A stretch of 14,597 bases of DNA, from the NCBI GenBank assembly GCA_003517965.1, contig DOZO01000045.1:165544-180140 (forward strand). The letters are read 5' to 3'. Origin of the DNA: Desulfobulbaceae bacterium (GTDB taxonomy: Bacteria > Desulfobacterota > Desulfobulbia > Desulfobulbales > Desulfurivibrionaceae). Positions 1 through 7,272 of this stretch are shown here, piece after piece. A program made the position numbers and the translations under genes. The notes under the pieces were generated by a model. That model worked only from the letters and a program-made list of their open reading frames with translations. It was not told the origin of the DNA and did no database searches. Position 1 is the stretch's first letter, and the number at the start of each line of letters is the position of its first letter.

Positions 1-593
1 GAAGCGTATTTTACTGCATAAGACATGATCGGCAGCATGTGAAAATTATTCTCATCCAAAATCCCCCGAATCTCGCCAATCCGGCCATCCATCATGTCCG
101 AAGGAGCCACCATATCGGCTCCCGCCTGAGCATGAGAAAGAGCAACCCTGGCAAGCACATCCAGAGTAGCGTCATTATCCACCGCCTCATCAAGCATGAT
201 CCCGCAATGGCCATGACTGGTGTATTCGCACAGACAGACATCCGTGCAAACCGTGAGCTTCGGCGCCGAATTTTTCAATTCCTTGATCGCTCTCTGGATG
301 ATGCCGTCCTTGGCATGCGCCCCTGAGCCTTTAGAATCCTTCTTATCGGGCAGACCAAAAAGGATTACTGAATTCACCCCCAGCCCCATGCACTCCCGGG
401 CCTCCTTGACCAATTGATCCACGGAGATCCGGAACACTCCCGGCATAGATGGCACCTCTTCTCTAATGCCCTTGCCAGGCATGACAAAAAGCGGGTAGAC
501 AAGATGGGCAGGAGAAATACTGGTCTCCCGGATAAGTGCCCGGAAGGTTTCACTTTGTCTGAGCCTGCGGGCTCGATATTCAGGAAACATCAT
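1..593 (-). CDS. hemB: Porphobilinogen synthase (delta-aminolevulinic acid dehydratase), 5' part
   Basis: HemB condenses two 5-aminolevulinate molecules into porphobilinogen, the first common step of tetrapyrrole (heme, siroheme, cobalamin) synthesis, in the cytosol. Translating the minus strand from the ATG at 593 gives 197 complete codons before the window edge, about 60% of the usual length of roughly 325. Visible family landmarks are FRALIRET near residue 17, the zinc-type cysteine cluster DVCLCEYTSHGHCG (Cys120, Cys122, Cys130), DMMDGRIGEIR near residue 166, and MSYAVKYAS at the edge, which carries the first of the two catalytic lysines (K195). The cysteines place it in the zinc-dependent class rather than the Mg-only aspartate-rich class. 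An AAAAGGAG site at 611-604 lies 10 nt from the first ATG (593) and 13 nt from a second ATG (590), so 593 is preferred. The reading frame is intact; the gene is cut only by the window end. Confidence 0.96.
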   Translation of the reverse strand, partial: MMFPEYRARRLRQSETFRALIRETSISPAHLVYPLFVMPGKGIREEVPSMPGVFRISVDQLVKEARECMGLGVNSVILFGLPDKKDSKGSGAHAKDGIIQRAIKELKNSAPKLTVCTDVCLCEYTSHGHCGIMLDEAVDNDATLDVLARVALSHAQAGADMVAPSDMMDGRIGEIRGILDENNFHMLPIMSYAVKYA

Positions 594-710
594 AATTTAT
601 TCACTCCTTTTTCTACGCTGGATAAGACTTGCTCCAGCATAACTTTTCAGGCTGCTAATTCAAATCTGAAGTACAACTTTCATATTTTCAAGGAGTGAAC
701 TGGGATAACA

Positions 711-733
711 GAACTTCTTCAACGAAGAAGTTC
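711..733. other. Perfect 10-bp inverted repeat with 3-nt loop
   Basis: GAACTTCTTC at 711-720 is followed by AAC and then its exact reverse complement GAAGAAGTTC at 724-733. No T-run follows on either strand, so it is not a normal intrinsic terminator. It lies about 120 nt upstream of the hemB start. It could be an operator for a dimeric regulator of hemB or an mRNA hairpin; the sequence alone does not decide. Confidence 0.6.
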
Positions 734-798
734 ACAGAACCCCAAACAAAACCCTGCTCTCAGTGCACCATTCGACAACGGTACCATATTTTTTGGTT

Positions 799-843
799 AA
801 AGAAAGCAGGTTTTTCAAGCGTCAGATCAGGAAGATTACCTGC
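799..843 (-). terminator. Possible weak terminator after the TPR gene
   Basis: On the minus strand GCAGGT (843-838) and ACCTGC (811-806) form a 6-bp stem closing a 26-nt loop, followed at once by TTTCTTT (805-799). The stem is short, the loop long and the U-tract interrupted. It may end transcription from the six-gene block before hemB, but the call is tentative. Confidence 0.25.
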
Positions 844-854
844 AATAAGCAAGC

Positions 855-960
855 TTAGGGGCTGTTAAGAAATAACCATTACATTCTTATCTATTTTATT
901 ACGGCCCCTTATGCCGCTTACGATATGAGAATGTTACAGTTATTTATTTACAACGGCTTA
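855..960 (-). repeat. Structured intergenic repeat, copy 1
   Basis: One of three related elements in the window. On the plus strand the conserved boxes are TTAGGGGCTGT (855-865), ACGGCCCCTTATGCCGCT (901-918) and CAACGGCTTA (951-960). Box 1 pairs with the first half of box 2 (857-865 with 901-909, with one T-G wobble); the pairing continues imperfectly inward to about 874/892. GCCG of box 2 (913-916) pairs with CGGC of box 3 (954-957). On the minus strand the element begins 17 nt after the TPR gene stop. No ORF or T-run is associated. Its function is unknown; it may be a REP-like mRNA 3' element, a MITE-like element, or a structured RNA. Confidence 0.8.
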
Positions 961-977
961 CCTGTGATTACACCGGA

Positions 978-1577
978 TCAGGGCTTGCCAGCCATATAAC
1001 TGGTGGCCTCGATATGTACGGGGATGCGGCTGAGCACCCGACCATAAGCCCTCTTGGCCGCATTGATTTCCCCAAGCCAGGCATATGCCCTGGCAAGATA
1101 AACCAACGCCGTAGCATCAGAGGGGTAACGATCAGCCACCCTGGCTGCATGTTCGGCAAGAGTCTTCCATTCCCGCTGCCCTTCTTCAGCGACCATCAAG
1201 CGCTGATGGGCCGTATAGTCCCAGGCCGATTCCGTAATTACTTGATGCGCATGAAATGCCGCCTCACGCCAGCGTTGCTGCGCCAGCAATGGCAAGGTGA
1301 TGCCGTTTCTGGCCTCCAACGATTTCGGATTTTTGCCGATGGCGCGCCCGTAAAAATCCACGGACTCGTTATAACGCCCCTGCAGATAGGAGAGCCAGCC
1401 GCGCCGCATCAAGGCGAAATCGGCATCAACGCTGCCGTTCGTACTCTCCAGCGCCGTCGAGGCCTCGGCATATTTTCCCGCCGTTTCCAGCCGGTAGGAT
1501 TTCTGCCAGGACGATTCATCCGCCCAGACAGAGGAGACAACCACCACAAAAAACAATACTACCAGCCATGCTTTCAT
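978..1577 (-). CDS. Secreted tetratricopeptide-repeat protein
   Basis: The protein has 199 residues. A hydrophobic signal peptide (MKAWLVVLFF onward, likely cleaved after VWA near residue 20) is followed by TPR-like helical pairs, for example YLQGRYNESVDFYGRAIGKN near residues 64-83 and LARAYAWLGEINAAKRAYG near 160-180. TPR proteins act as scaffolds, so this one probably works in the periplasm beside the outer-membrane barrel encoded just upstream. I chose ATG 1577 because AAGGAG lies 7 nt before it (AAGGAGATTTACGATG) and the signal peptide begins exactly there; an upstream in-frame start at 1610 would overlap the barrel gene and mask the signal. The gap to the barrel gene's stop is 11 nt, so the two are co-translated neighbours. 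No enzyme motif is visible. It is the last gene of its block and is followed at once by repeat copy 1. Confidence 0.8.
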   Translation of the reverse strand: MKAWLVVLFFVVVVSSVWADESSWQKSYRLETAGKYAEASTALESTNGSVDADFALMRRGWLSYLQGRYNESVDFYGRAIGKNPKSLEARNGITLPLLAQQRWREAAFHAHQVITESAWDYTAHQRLMVAEEGQREWKTLAEHAARVADRYPSDATALVYLARAYAWLGEINAAKRAYGRVLSRIPVHIEATSYMAGKP

Positions 1578-1588
1578 CGTAAATCTCC

Positions 1589-2488
1589 TTACCATTTGCC
1601 AGCCACCCAAATATAGCCGGAGGTCAGGCTGTAGTCGTCGGCAAGAGTGGCATTGTTGTAGTTGTCACGGCTCAGGATGGCAAGCACCGACATGCTCTTA
1701 CCCAATTTCCATTCGCCGCCCAGGCTCACACCGCCGCGCTGGACATCTGAAAGATTGGCCACCGCGCCCGCATCTGGATCCACGGCATAGATACGCTTGC
1801 CTACCAAGGCGCTTAGCCGCACGTTATCGAGGCCAAGAGGCTTATTGGCACCAAACCAGTGGGTCAACTTGGCTTCCAGCGCGGTGGTCGAGCTTTCGCC
1901 CTGGGCGCGGGCGACATTTGAGGGATCAATCAACCAGCCACGCACCTGCAGCCAATCGGCGCCCTCATTCAGGGCAAATCCAACGGTCGGGGTAAATTGA
2001 TTAACATCCAGGTCGTTGCGGTAAATGGAGCGCGCATAGCCAAGGTCAAAATAACGGCGTTTATCAAAGGACAGGTAGGCTACCTGTGGAGCATAAGCCT
2101 TCACCCCGTCGGTGTCGTTCGTAGCATCGTCATTATTGATAACATGAACATCCATGCGTCCTGTGAGGCGTCCAGCCACACCATCCGGGGTAAAATTGAG
2201 CTTGCCGCTGGCGAACAGGGCGTTCTGGCCGATATCCTCGTAACCCGCATTCATCTTTATGTCTGTTCTGTTCAGCCCGAGAGTGAAGCCGCCTCGCTCC
2301 AGATAATCTGACGACAAAACAGCACCGTAGCCCGTGACCTGGTCACGTTGCGTCGAACTGCCGTAGCTGCCGTAAACAACCTGCGCGCCGGCAGTGGTGG
2401 TCCATTCGCCTGCGGCCCAGGCGGGCACGGCAAGGGCGGCAGTCAGGGTTGCGGCGGTGAGGGTTACGATGGCATAAGTCCGTTTCAT
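1589..2488 (-). CDS. Small outer-membrane beta-barrel protein
   Basis: The protein has 299 residues. A clear Sec signal peptide (MKRTYAIVTL onward, cleavage likely after VPAWA near residue 25) precedes a region of alternating polar and hydrophobic strands with aromatic girdle residues, such as YGAVLSSDYLERGGFTLGLN and YFDLGYARSIYRN, and the chain ends in an aromatic residue (YIWVAGKW), as outer-membrane barrels do for BAM recognition. The size fits a 10-14 strand barrel. No family can be named with certainty; a YaiO-like barrel is possible, given that a TPR gene follows. The start ATG overlaps the upstream stop (ATGA) and has AGGAG about 8 nt before it, so translation is probably coupled to the transporter-peptidase gene. 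It may be the outer-membrane channel or surface anchor of the system. Function unproven. Confidence 0.8.
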   Translation of the reverse strand: MKRTYAIVTLTAATLTAALAVPAWAAGEWTTTAGAQVVYGSYGSSTQRDQVTGYGAVLSSDYLERGGFTLGLNRTDIKMNAGYEDIGQNALFASGKLNFTPDGVAGRLTGRMDVHVINNDDATNDTDGVKAYAPQVAYLSFDKRRYFDLGYARSIYRNDLDVNQFTPTVGFALNEGADWLQVRGWLIDPSNVARAQGESSTTALEAKLTHWFGANKPLGLDNVRLSALVGKRIYAVDPDAGAVANLSDVQRGGVSLGGEWKLGKSMSVLAILSRDNYNNATLADDYSLTSGYIWVAGKW

Positions 2489-4692
2489 GTGTTTTCTCCT
2501 GTATGGTTGATAAGTTTTTCTATGTTATTGGGACTCAGAATAGCATTTTTCCAGGCGGGGATGCCCTCATCGGCGCTCTGGCCAATGGCGACCAGCCGTA
2601 TTTCCCACAGCCTGCCGCCTGTTTTAGCTGTGGCATGAACAAGGCCAGCCTCAGGCATGATCACGGCGATTGTTTCCAGTCTCGTCTGCCAACCTGGGGC
2701 AGAAGCAAGAAGATGAATGGCGGATTGCCGCCATGCCGCCGATGTTTCATGCCAGGTCCGGCGATAGGTTGAATCAAGAAACGCGCCAAGTGGACGGGTA
2801 AGCCACAGCCATCCCCGCATCGCGGGCCTGGCTGGGAATAACCGCGCAGGTGGCGCATCACGCCAATGCCGGGTATTCGTCATCGGAGTCAGCCCGACAG
2901 CGAGCAGCAGCAGGTCAAGCCAGGGATCGGCAGGGCCGCTGCGGTCAAAGAAAGCCAGCATCGCCCCGGTATGGACAAAAGCGGCGCTGGCCCCGCTCGT
3001 TGCGGTAAGCCGTGTCTGACCGGCCAGGGTGATTTTTACTTCAGCCTCCCATTCGCTCCAGGGGCCGCCGTTTGCGCGGGTCTCAAAATACAGCCGCCGT
3101 CCAGCAGGCAGGGCCAGCGCCTGGACCAGAGCGGGTTCTGGATGAGCAGGAGCAACACGCTCGCCCTGGGCAGGAAGATAAGCGGGACGCCAGTCGGTAA
3201 CACCTCCCTGCTCACGCAGCAACAGATTGACAAGCTGAAACGGACGGGTTGGGCTGCCCAACGCCCGTCCGTCTTGCACATGCAGATGCAGATGAGGCTG
3301 GGGCGAGCGCCCGGAATTGCCGCAGGCGGCAACCACCTCGCCAGCCTTGACCCAGACCCCTTGCGCGACAGTTACACTGCCTTGGCGGAGATGAGCAAGC
3401 AGCGCACAGGCGCCGCCGGGCAGACGAATCAGGATATAGTTGCCCCAGTTCTCACGAGTGTTAACTTCGCCGGGCGCATTGTCGGCGATGCCATCGCGCA
3501 CCGCCATCACCTCGCCTGCCGCCGGAGCCAGCACCGGCAGGCCAAAGGCATGGTAATCGGCCAGAGCGCGGCCTTCGCCGGAAAAACTCCGACCATCCTC
3601 GACAATGAAGAAATCAAGCCCGTACCGCCATGGGCCGCGATGGGTATGCTCGCCGTCAAAACCTTGATAAACCTGCCATTCGCCAAGAAAAGGCGCGGAA
3701 AGGGGCACACAGCCGCGCGGGCCGAGTCGCGCCGCTTCCAGACGCATAGCCTCGGCGTGTTGTTCAGGCAGCGCCGGCTGAGCAAGGCTCAGGTTTATGC
3801 CACGCGCCGCCATCCGCGCCCCGGCAAGCACGATCAGAGTAGCGGCAACAAAAGGCGCGGAAAGGGGGAAAAGACCTATCGGCCTGAGCCAGTAGGAAAG
3901 TGTCAGCCCGATCGGCGCCGCCAGCGCCGCCGCAAACAGAGCAAGCAGAAAGGTGCCCATGCCAGGCGCGGCATAAATTCCGCCCACCGCCATCGCCGCC
4001 AGGGCAAAATTGAATCCCAGCGGCGGCACTTCAACACCTGGCGCCCACAGGGCGAGCACGATATAACCTGCGGCAAAGCCGCTGGCCGCCAGCCAGGCAA
4101 GCCAGCGCGAGGCCAGGGCCAAGGCGGCGAACACCATAATTCCGGCCCAGGGATGAGGGGAAAAAAATATCCAGCCCAGGCTGGTCAGAAAATCCGCCAT
4201 CATGCCAGGGGCGAATTCCGTCCTTGGCAACATGCCGATAGCCGGAAGCGAAGCGGGCAGAGCAGGCAGCCACAACCACAGGGCAAGGGTGAAGGGCAGG
4301 CTCAACACCGGCAACTCCCCATTGCGCCAAAACAGCGGAACCAGCGCCGCCGTAAGCCAGACCGTCGTCGCCGCCGCCAGGCCCAGGCCAACCAGCCCCG
4401 GCCAGGAGACGGGCTGGAAGGCACCCAGCGCCAGGCCCGTAAGCAGGGCATTGACGAAAGCCGCACGACGAATCTCCTCAGGCAGGACGAAGCTGCGGGA
4501 CAAAAGGGCCGAAATCGCGATGGCGATCATTCCCCCCAGCGCGGCACTGGGGAAAGCCCAGGTGGCGGCAAAGCACAACGCGCCTACGGCAGGCCTCACG
4601 GTAAATACCACCGCCCCGTAACCGGACAGGAAATCCCGAAGCTGCTCGGCAAGCCGCGCCGGAAACGAAGGGGAGAGTTCAGACGTTTGCAT
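2485..4692 (-). CDS. Urea-transporter-like membrane domain fused to M23 metallopeptidase
   Basis: This is a 735-residue fusion. Residues about 21-295 are strongly hydrophobic and show two repeats typical of the urea transporter (UT) family: NALLTGLALG (81-90) with LPVLSLPFTLALW (128-140), then GFNFALAAMAVGG (226-238) with LFPLSAPFVAATL (274-286). Residues about 338-480 form an M23/LytM peptidase domain: THRG (H351), YGLDF (D360), LAHL (H434) and PHLHLH (H467, H469) supply the expected zinc and catalytic residues. About 250 further residues have no fold I recognise. UT proteins conduct urea or small amides; M23 enzymes cut peptide cross-links in peptidoglycan or other peptides. I chose ATG 4692 (GAAGAG upstream), which overlaps the decarboxylase end by 14 nt; a TTG at 4746 would add 18 residues. 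The stop overlaps the next ATG. Which side of the membrane the peptidase faces is not shown by the sequence. Confidence 0.85.
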   Translation of the reverse strand: MQTSELSPSFPARLAEQLRDFLSGYGAVVFTVRPAVGALCFAATWAFPSAALGGMIAIAISALLSRSFVLPEEIRRAAFVNALLTGLALGAFQPVSWPGLVGLGLAAATTVWLTAALVPLFWRNGELPVLSLPFTLALWLWLPALPASLPAIGMLPRTEFAPGMMADFLTSLGWIFFSPHPWAGIMVFAALALASRWLAWLAASGFAAGYIVLALWAPGVEVPPLGFNFALAAMAVGGIYAAPGMGTFLLALFAAALAAPIGLTLSYWLRPIGLFPLSAPFVAATLIVLAGARMAARGINLSLAQPALPEQHAEAMRLEAARLGPRGCVPLSAPFLGEWQVYQGFDGEHTHRGPWRYGLDFFIVEDGRSFSGEGRALADYHAFGLPVLAPAAGEVMAVRDGIADNAPGEVNTRENWGNYILIRLPGGACALLAHLRQGSVTVAQGVWVKAGEVVAACGNSGRSPQPHLHLHVQDGRALGSPTRPFQLVNLLLREQGGVTDWRPAYLPAQGERVAPAHPEPALVQALALPAGRRLYFETRANGGPWSEWEAEVKITLAGQTRLTATSGASAAFVHTGAMLAFFDRSGPADPWLDLLLLAVGLTPMTNTRHWRDAPPARLFPARPAMRGWLWLTRPLGAFLDSTYRRTWHETSAAWRQSAIHLLASAPGWQTRLETIAVIMPEAGLVHATAKTGGRLWEIRLVAIGQSADEGIPAWKNAILSPNNIEKLINHTGENT

Positions 4693-6100
4693 CGCGCTCT
4701 TCGGGGAAAGGCAGGGAAAGGCTTGGCGGCAGGCGTTCCTGGCCAATAACTACCGCCAGGTCTTCGCGTACCCGCACTACTTCCACCTTGCCATTTTCCA
4801 GCACCATGGCCACGTTGGGGCGATATTCGATAAATTGCAGCCACTGGGTATTGTTGTAGGCGCCCACCGGATTGAACACCAGGAGATCACCCACGCTCAG
4901 AGGCGGGATCTGAATGCTTTGCCGCATCACATCGATGTTCATGCACATCGGGCCGTAGAGCACCGTCTCTTCGGCGATGCCGTCGGGTCGGCGCACCGGG
5001 CGCACATCGTGATTGTACCAGAAGGCGGTAAACATCAGATTCACCCCGGCATCCAGCACCGTGCCGCGCCGTCCGTCCGGCAGCCGCTTATTGGCAACCA
5101 CGCTGGCGACCAGCGAGACGGCATCATCCACCACCGCCCGCCCGGTTTCCAGGATCAGCGTCGGGCGCGTGAGACCACGGGCCTCACGCTCACGGGTACC
5201 GGCCATCAACGCGTCGCACACTGCTTCGGCGTACTGTTCTGCCGAGGGAACCAACTGCTCAGGAGGCAGGTACACCCCTTGCATGGCGTTTTTCGAGGCA
5301 AAGCCGCCGCCGAGATCGAGATACTCAATTACCGTACCGGTCTGCTCTTCCACAGTATCCATAAAAGCGGTGAGAATACGCACTGCGGCGGCATAAGCTC
5401 GGGTATCGGTGACAAAGGTGCCGAGGTGGGTATGCAGCCCGGCGAGCCTGAGATGAGAGCTGGCGCCAATCCGCCGCGCGCAGTCCAAGGCCTGGCCGGT
5501 TTCCAGATTGAAACCGAAGCGGCTCCAGGGGTCAGTGTAACCGGTGTCAAAATTGAGCCGCATGGCGACCGGCACGATCTTGCCCAGTTCCCGCGCCACC
5601 TCTTCCAGCAGGTAGAGTTCATCCAGCGAATCGAGGTGGATGCGGGCGCCTTCCTCCGCTGCCTGCCGGAGGGCCGCACGCAACTTGCAGGGGCCGTTAA
5701 AGATGATGCGATTGCCCGGCACCCCGAGAAGGCGCGCCTTCTCATACTCGAAGGCGGAGACAACTTCAGCCCAGTAGCCTTCCTGATGCAGGGTGTTGCA
5801 CACCGCCCCGAGGTAGTTGGTTTTGTACGACCAGGCATTGATGACCTGGGGCCAACGGGTGGCAAAAGCGCGCTTCAGGCGGCGGGCATTTTCCCGCAGA
5901 CGCTTCTCCGAAATCACAAACAACGGGGAACCGAAGCGGGAAACCAGCTCCGCCACCGGCACGCCGTCAATTTTTTCCGTGGTGAGGTGGTGCCTGGCCG
6001 CGCCGAACTTGTTAAGGCCGCCGCCGTGCAGCCGGATGGTTGGCGCGATCCAGTGCTTAGGGTCTGTTAATGAATAAAGTTTGCTCTTCGATTTATTCAT
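4679..6100 (-). CDS. Fold-type III PLP-dependent decarboxylase, LysA-like
   Basis: The protein has 473 residues and resembles diaminopimelate/ornithine-type decarboxylases of the alanine-racemase fold. Landmarks in order: FGSPLFVISE (56-65), the PLP lysine in AWSYKTNYL (K93), NGPCK and HLDSLDEL (135-162), GLHTHLGT (221-228), LDLGGGF phosphate loop (261-267), ETGR (318-321), YGPMCMNID (382-390) and GAY (413-415). It probably decarboxylates an amino-acid head group. LysA normally has EPGR and CESGD, so the substrate pocket differs and LysA itself is unlikely. The start is fixed: TAA immediately precedes the ATG in frame and no other plausible start lies before the conserved fold. AAGGGG sits 6 nt upstream. 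Unusually, this ribosome binding site, the ATG and the first 14 codons or so lie inside repeat copy 2 and in its hairpin. It overlaps the transporter-peptidase start by 14 nt. Confidence 0.88.
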   Translation of the reverse strand: MNKSKSKLYSLTDPKHWIAPTIRLHGGGLNKFGAARHHLTTEKIDGVPVAELVSRFGSPLFVISEKRLRENARRLKRAFATRWPQVINAWSYKTNYLGAVCNTLHQEGYWAEVVSAFEYEKARLLGVPGNRIIFNGPCKLRAALRQAAEEGARIHLDSLDELYLLEEVARELGKIVPVAMRLNFDTGYTDPWSRFGFNLETGQALDCARRIGASSHLRLAGLHTHLGTFVTDTRAYAAAVRILTAFMDTVEEQTGTVIEYLDLGGGFASKNAMQGVYLPPEQLVPSAEQYAEAVCDALMAGTREREARGLTRPTLILETGRAVVDDAVSLVASVVANKRLPDGRRGTVLDAGVNLMFTAFWYNHDVRPVRRPDGIAEETVLYGPMCMNIDVMRQSIQIPPLSVGDLLVFNPVGAYNNTQWLQFIEYRPNVAMVLENGKVEVVRVREDLAVVIGQERLPPSLSLPFPEERDANV

Positions 6101-6161
6101 TTATAGCCCCTTATGCCGCTCTGTAATTTTCCGGTCAAGATTATTTATGAACAACGGCTTG
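6057..6161 (-). repeat. Structured intergenic repeat, copy 2, overlapping a gene start
   Basis: The conserved boxes on the plus strand are TTAGGGTCTGT (6057-6067), ATAGCCCCTTATGCCGCT (6103-6120) and CAACGGCTTG (6152-6161). 6059-6078 pairs with 6092-6111 over 20 positions with only two mismatches (T6063 with C6107, T6068 with T6102) around a 13-nt loop. The second hairpin uses GCCG and CGGC as in copy 1. On the minus strand the element starts about 20 nt after the ATP-grasp stop and runs into the decarboxylase, supplying its AAGGGG site (6112-6107) and ATG (6100-6098). It is the only copy that overlaps coding sequence, and its box 1 is the least canonical. Confidence 0.82.
6092..6112 (-). promoter_or_regulatory. 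Ribosome binding site and start codon buried in a repeat hairpin
   Basis: In the minus-strand transcript AAGGGG (6112-6107), the 6-nt spacer and the AUG (6100-6098) all lie in one strand of the copy 2 stem; the other strand is 6078-6059, inside the coding sequence. If the stem forms, ribosome access to the decarboxylase would be limited unless translation or an unfolding factor opens it. The base pairing is read directly from the sequence; the regulatory role is inference. Confidence 0.5.
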
Positions 6162-6180
6162 CGGGGGGAAAAGGACTTTT

Positions 6181-7272
6181 TCATGCGTTTTTCTTCCTCT
6201 TATTGCTGCCAGACCTGGTAAATAAGCCGTCACCCGTGACAATCGCCTCAAAATTCTGCAAGGTCACAATAGTATCCCAGGCATAACGAATAAACATGAC
6301 CCCGGCCGGGACAGGAGGCAGATCGGTTTGCGGCTCGCCCAGCGCCAGTTTTACCAGGGCTTCCGGCAGGTTCATCCCGGCTCCGGCAGAAAGATAAATC
6401 CAGGCGGGAAAGCGGGGGTTGATCTCGATGAGGTACATCTTCCCGTCCTGACCGCACATGACCTCCACCTCCAACGGGCCGCGCCAGTTGGTGGCGGCCA
6501 CCAGCCGGGCGGCGGCGGCAAGAAGGGCGGGATCTTCGATGGTCACCCCGGCCCAGGCCTTGCCCTTGTCTGTCAACGCCCTCTTTTTCATCATCACGGC
6601 GGCAATCAGTTTCCCGTTCCCGTCACCCAGACCGGCCAGGTTGATTTCCTCGCCAGGCACCATCTTCTGCGCCAACACCGGCAGGCCCCATGCCCCGACG
6701 ATGCGGTGAAAGGCCGAGACCGCCTCGTCAGGCGTGTGGGCGATCTTGGCATCGTAAAACAGCCCCTTGACCACCAGAGGATAAGAAAAACCTTCGGCAG
6801 CACAGGTGTGAAAAAAGCTTTCCCGGAACACGCTGTATGTTTCCGGCGCGGCGATTCCAGCCCCCTGCGCCAGTTCCTGCAAACGATCCTTGGCCCGCAT
6901 CTGCAATTGCTGCGGAGCAGGCACCGCCATCCTTATCCCCCATTCCGCCAGCATCGGCGCAAGCCGGGCGAATACCGGCAGCTCCGCGTCCAGACAGGGA
7001 ATCAGCACCTCAAACCGTTCCCGGGCATGAAGCTGGGACAGCCGGGCGGTAAAGGTCTCCTCCCCCGCCGAGGGGTAAGGCAGCAGATAGGCGGCATCGC
7101 ACATTTCTGGTAGATACAAGCCGGGATCAAAGGCATCGTAGGACAGGCCGATCACCCGCACATCCAGGCCGTGCGCCTCCTTGAGGCAACGCGCCACGGC
7201 CAGCCCCGGTCCAGGGTTGTCGGGGCGGGCATTCATGCCGGTGACAGCTACGGTAAGCACCCGGCGTTTCAT
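6181..7272 (-). CDS. ATP-grasp carboxylate-amine ligase family protein
   Basis: The protein has 363 residues. ATP-grasp ligases activate a carboxylate as acyl phosphate and couple it to an amine or thiol. The N-terminal domain (TGMNARPDNPGPGLAVARCL, then LIPCLDAELP) is the Rossmann-like part seen in CarB/PylC-type ligases. The ATP-grasp core carries YPLVVKG (K169), QKMVPGEEIN (202-211), the strand LEVEV (E268, E270) and the metal-binding LIEINPRFPAW (E283, N285, R287). All core residues look intact, so it should be active. The substrate cannot be read; neighbours suggest an amino-acid-like compound later decarboxylated. The ATG overlaps the TetR-PqqD stop by four bases (ATGA), with GAGGTG upstream, which implies translational coupling. 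The C-terminus ends in a basic tail (NKRKKNA). Repeat copy 2 follows at once. Confidence 0.88.
   Translation of the reverse strand: MKRRVLTVAVTGMNARPDNPGPGLAVARCLKEAHGLDVRVIGLSYDAFDPGLYLPEMCDAAYLLPYPSAGEETFTARLSQLHARERFEVLIPCLDAELPVFARLAPMLAEWGIRMAVPAPQQLQMRAKDRLQELAQGAGIAAPETYSVFRESFFHTCAAEGFSYPLVVKGLFYDAKIAHTPDEAVSAFHRIVGAWGLPVLAQKMVPGEEINLAGLGDGNGKLIAAVMMKKRALTDKGKAWAGVTIEDPALLAAAARLVAATNWRGPLEVEVMCGQDGKMYLIEINPRFPAWIYLSAGAGMNLPEALVKLALGEPQTDLPPVPAGVMFIRYAWDTIVTLQNFEAIVTGDGLFTRSGSNKRKKNA

Larger units (their letters stand above)
594..854. other. Intergenic region upstream of hemB, no gene seen
   Basis: Together with the repeat at 855-960 this fills the 384-base gap between the TPR gene and hemB. 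I see no credible coding region on either strand. It should hold the hemB promoter. The best sigma70-like guess on the minus strand is TTGAAT, 16 nt, TATGCT, just upstream of the hemB ribosome binding site, and it is weak. A perfect hairpin (711-733) and a looser inverted repeat (806-843) lie inside and are listed separately. Confidence 0.6.

Noticed and set aside
3610..3660. Loss of the first zinc histidine in the M23 domain (RYGLD where LytM has HYGVD)
   Set aside because: Some M23 subfamilies place this histidine earlier, in an SH/TH-x-G motif before the DF; here THRG (H351) fills that place, so the site looks intact.
2866..4749. Long open frame on the plus strand (627 codons)
   Set aside because: It is antisense to the UT-M23 gene, very rich in Arg, Gly, Gln and Pro with no domain, and is a by-product of GC-rich codon use. 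The minus-strand frame has clear motifs.
4835..6070. Plus-strand open frame of 411 codons
   Set aside because: It mirrors the PLP decarboxylase on the other strand and shows no recognisable motif, while the minus-strand protein has a complete active site.
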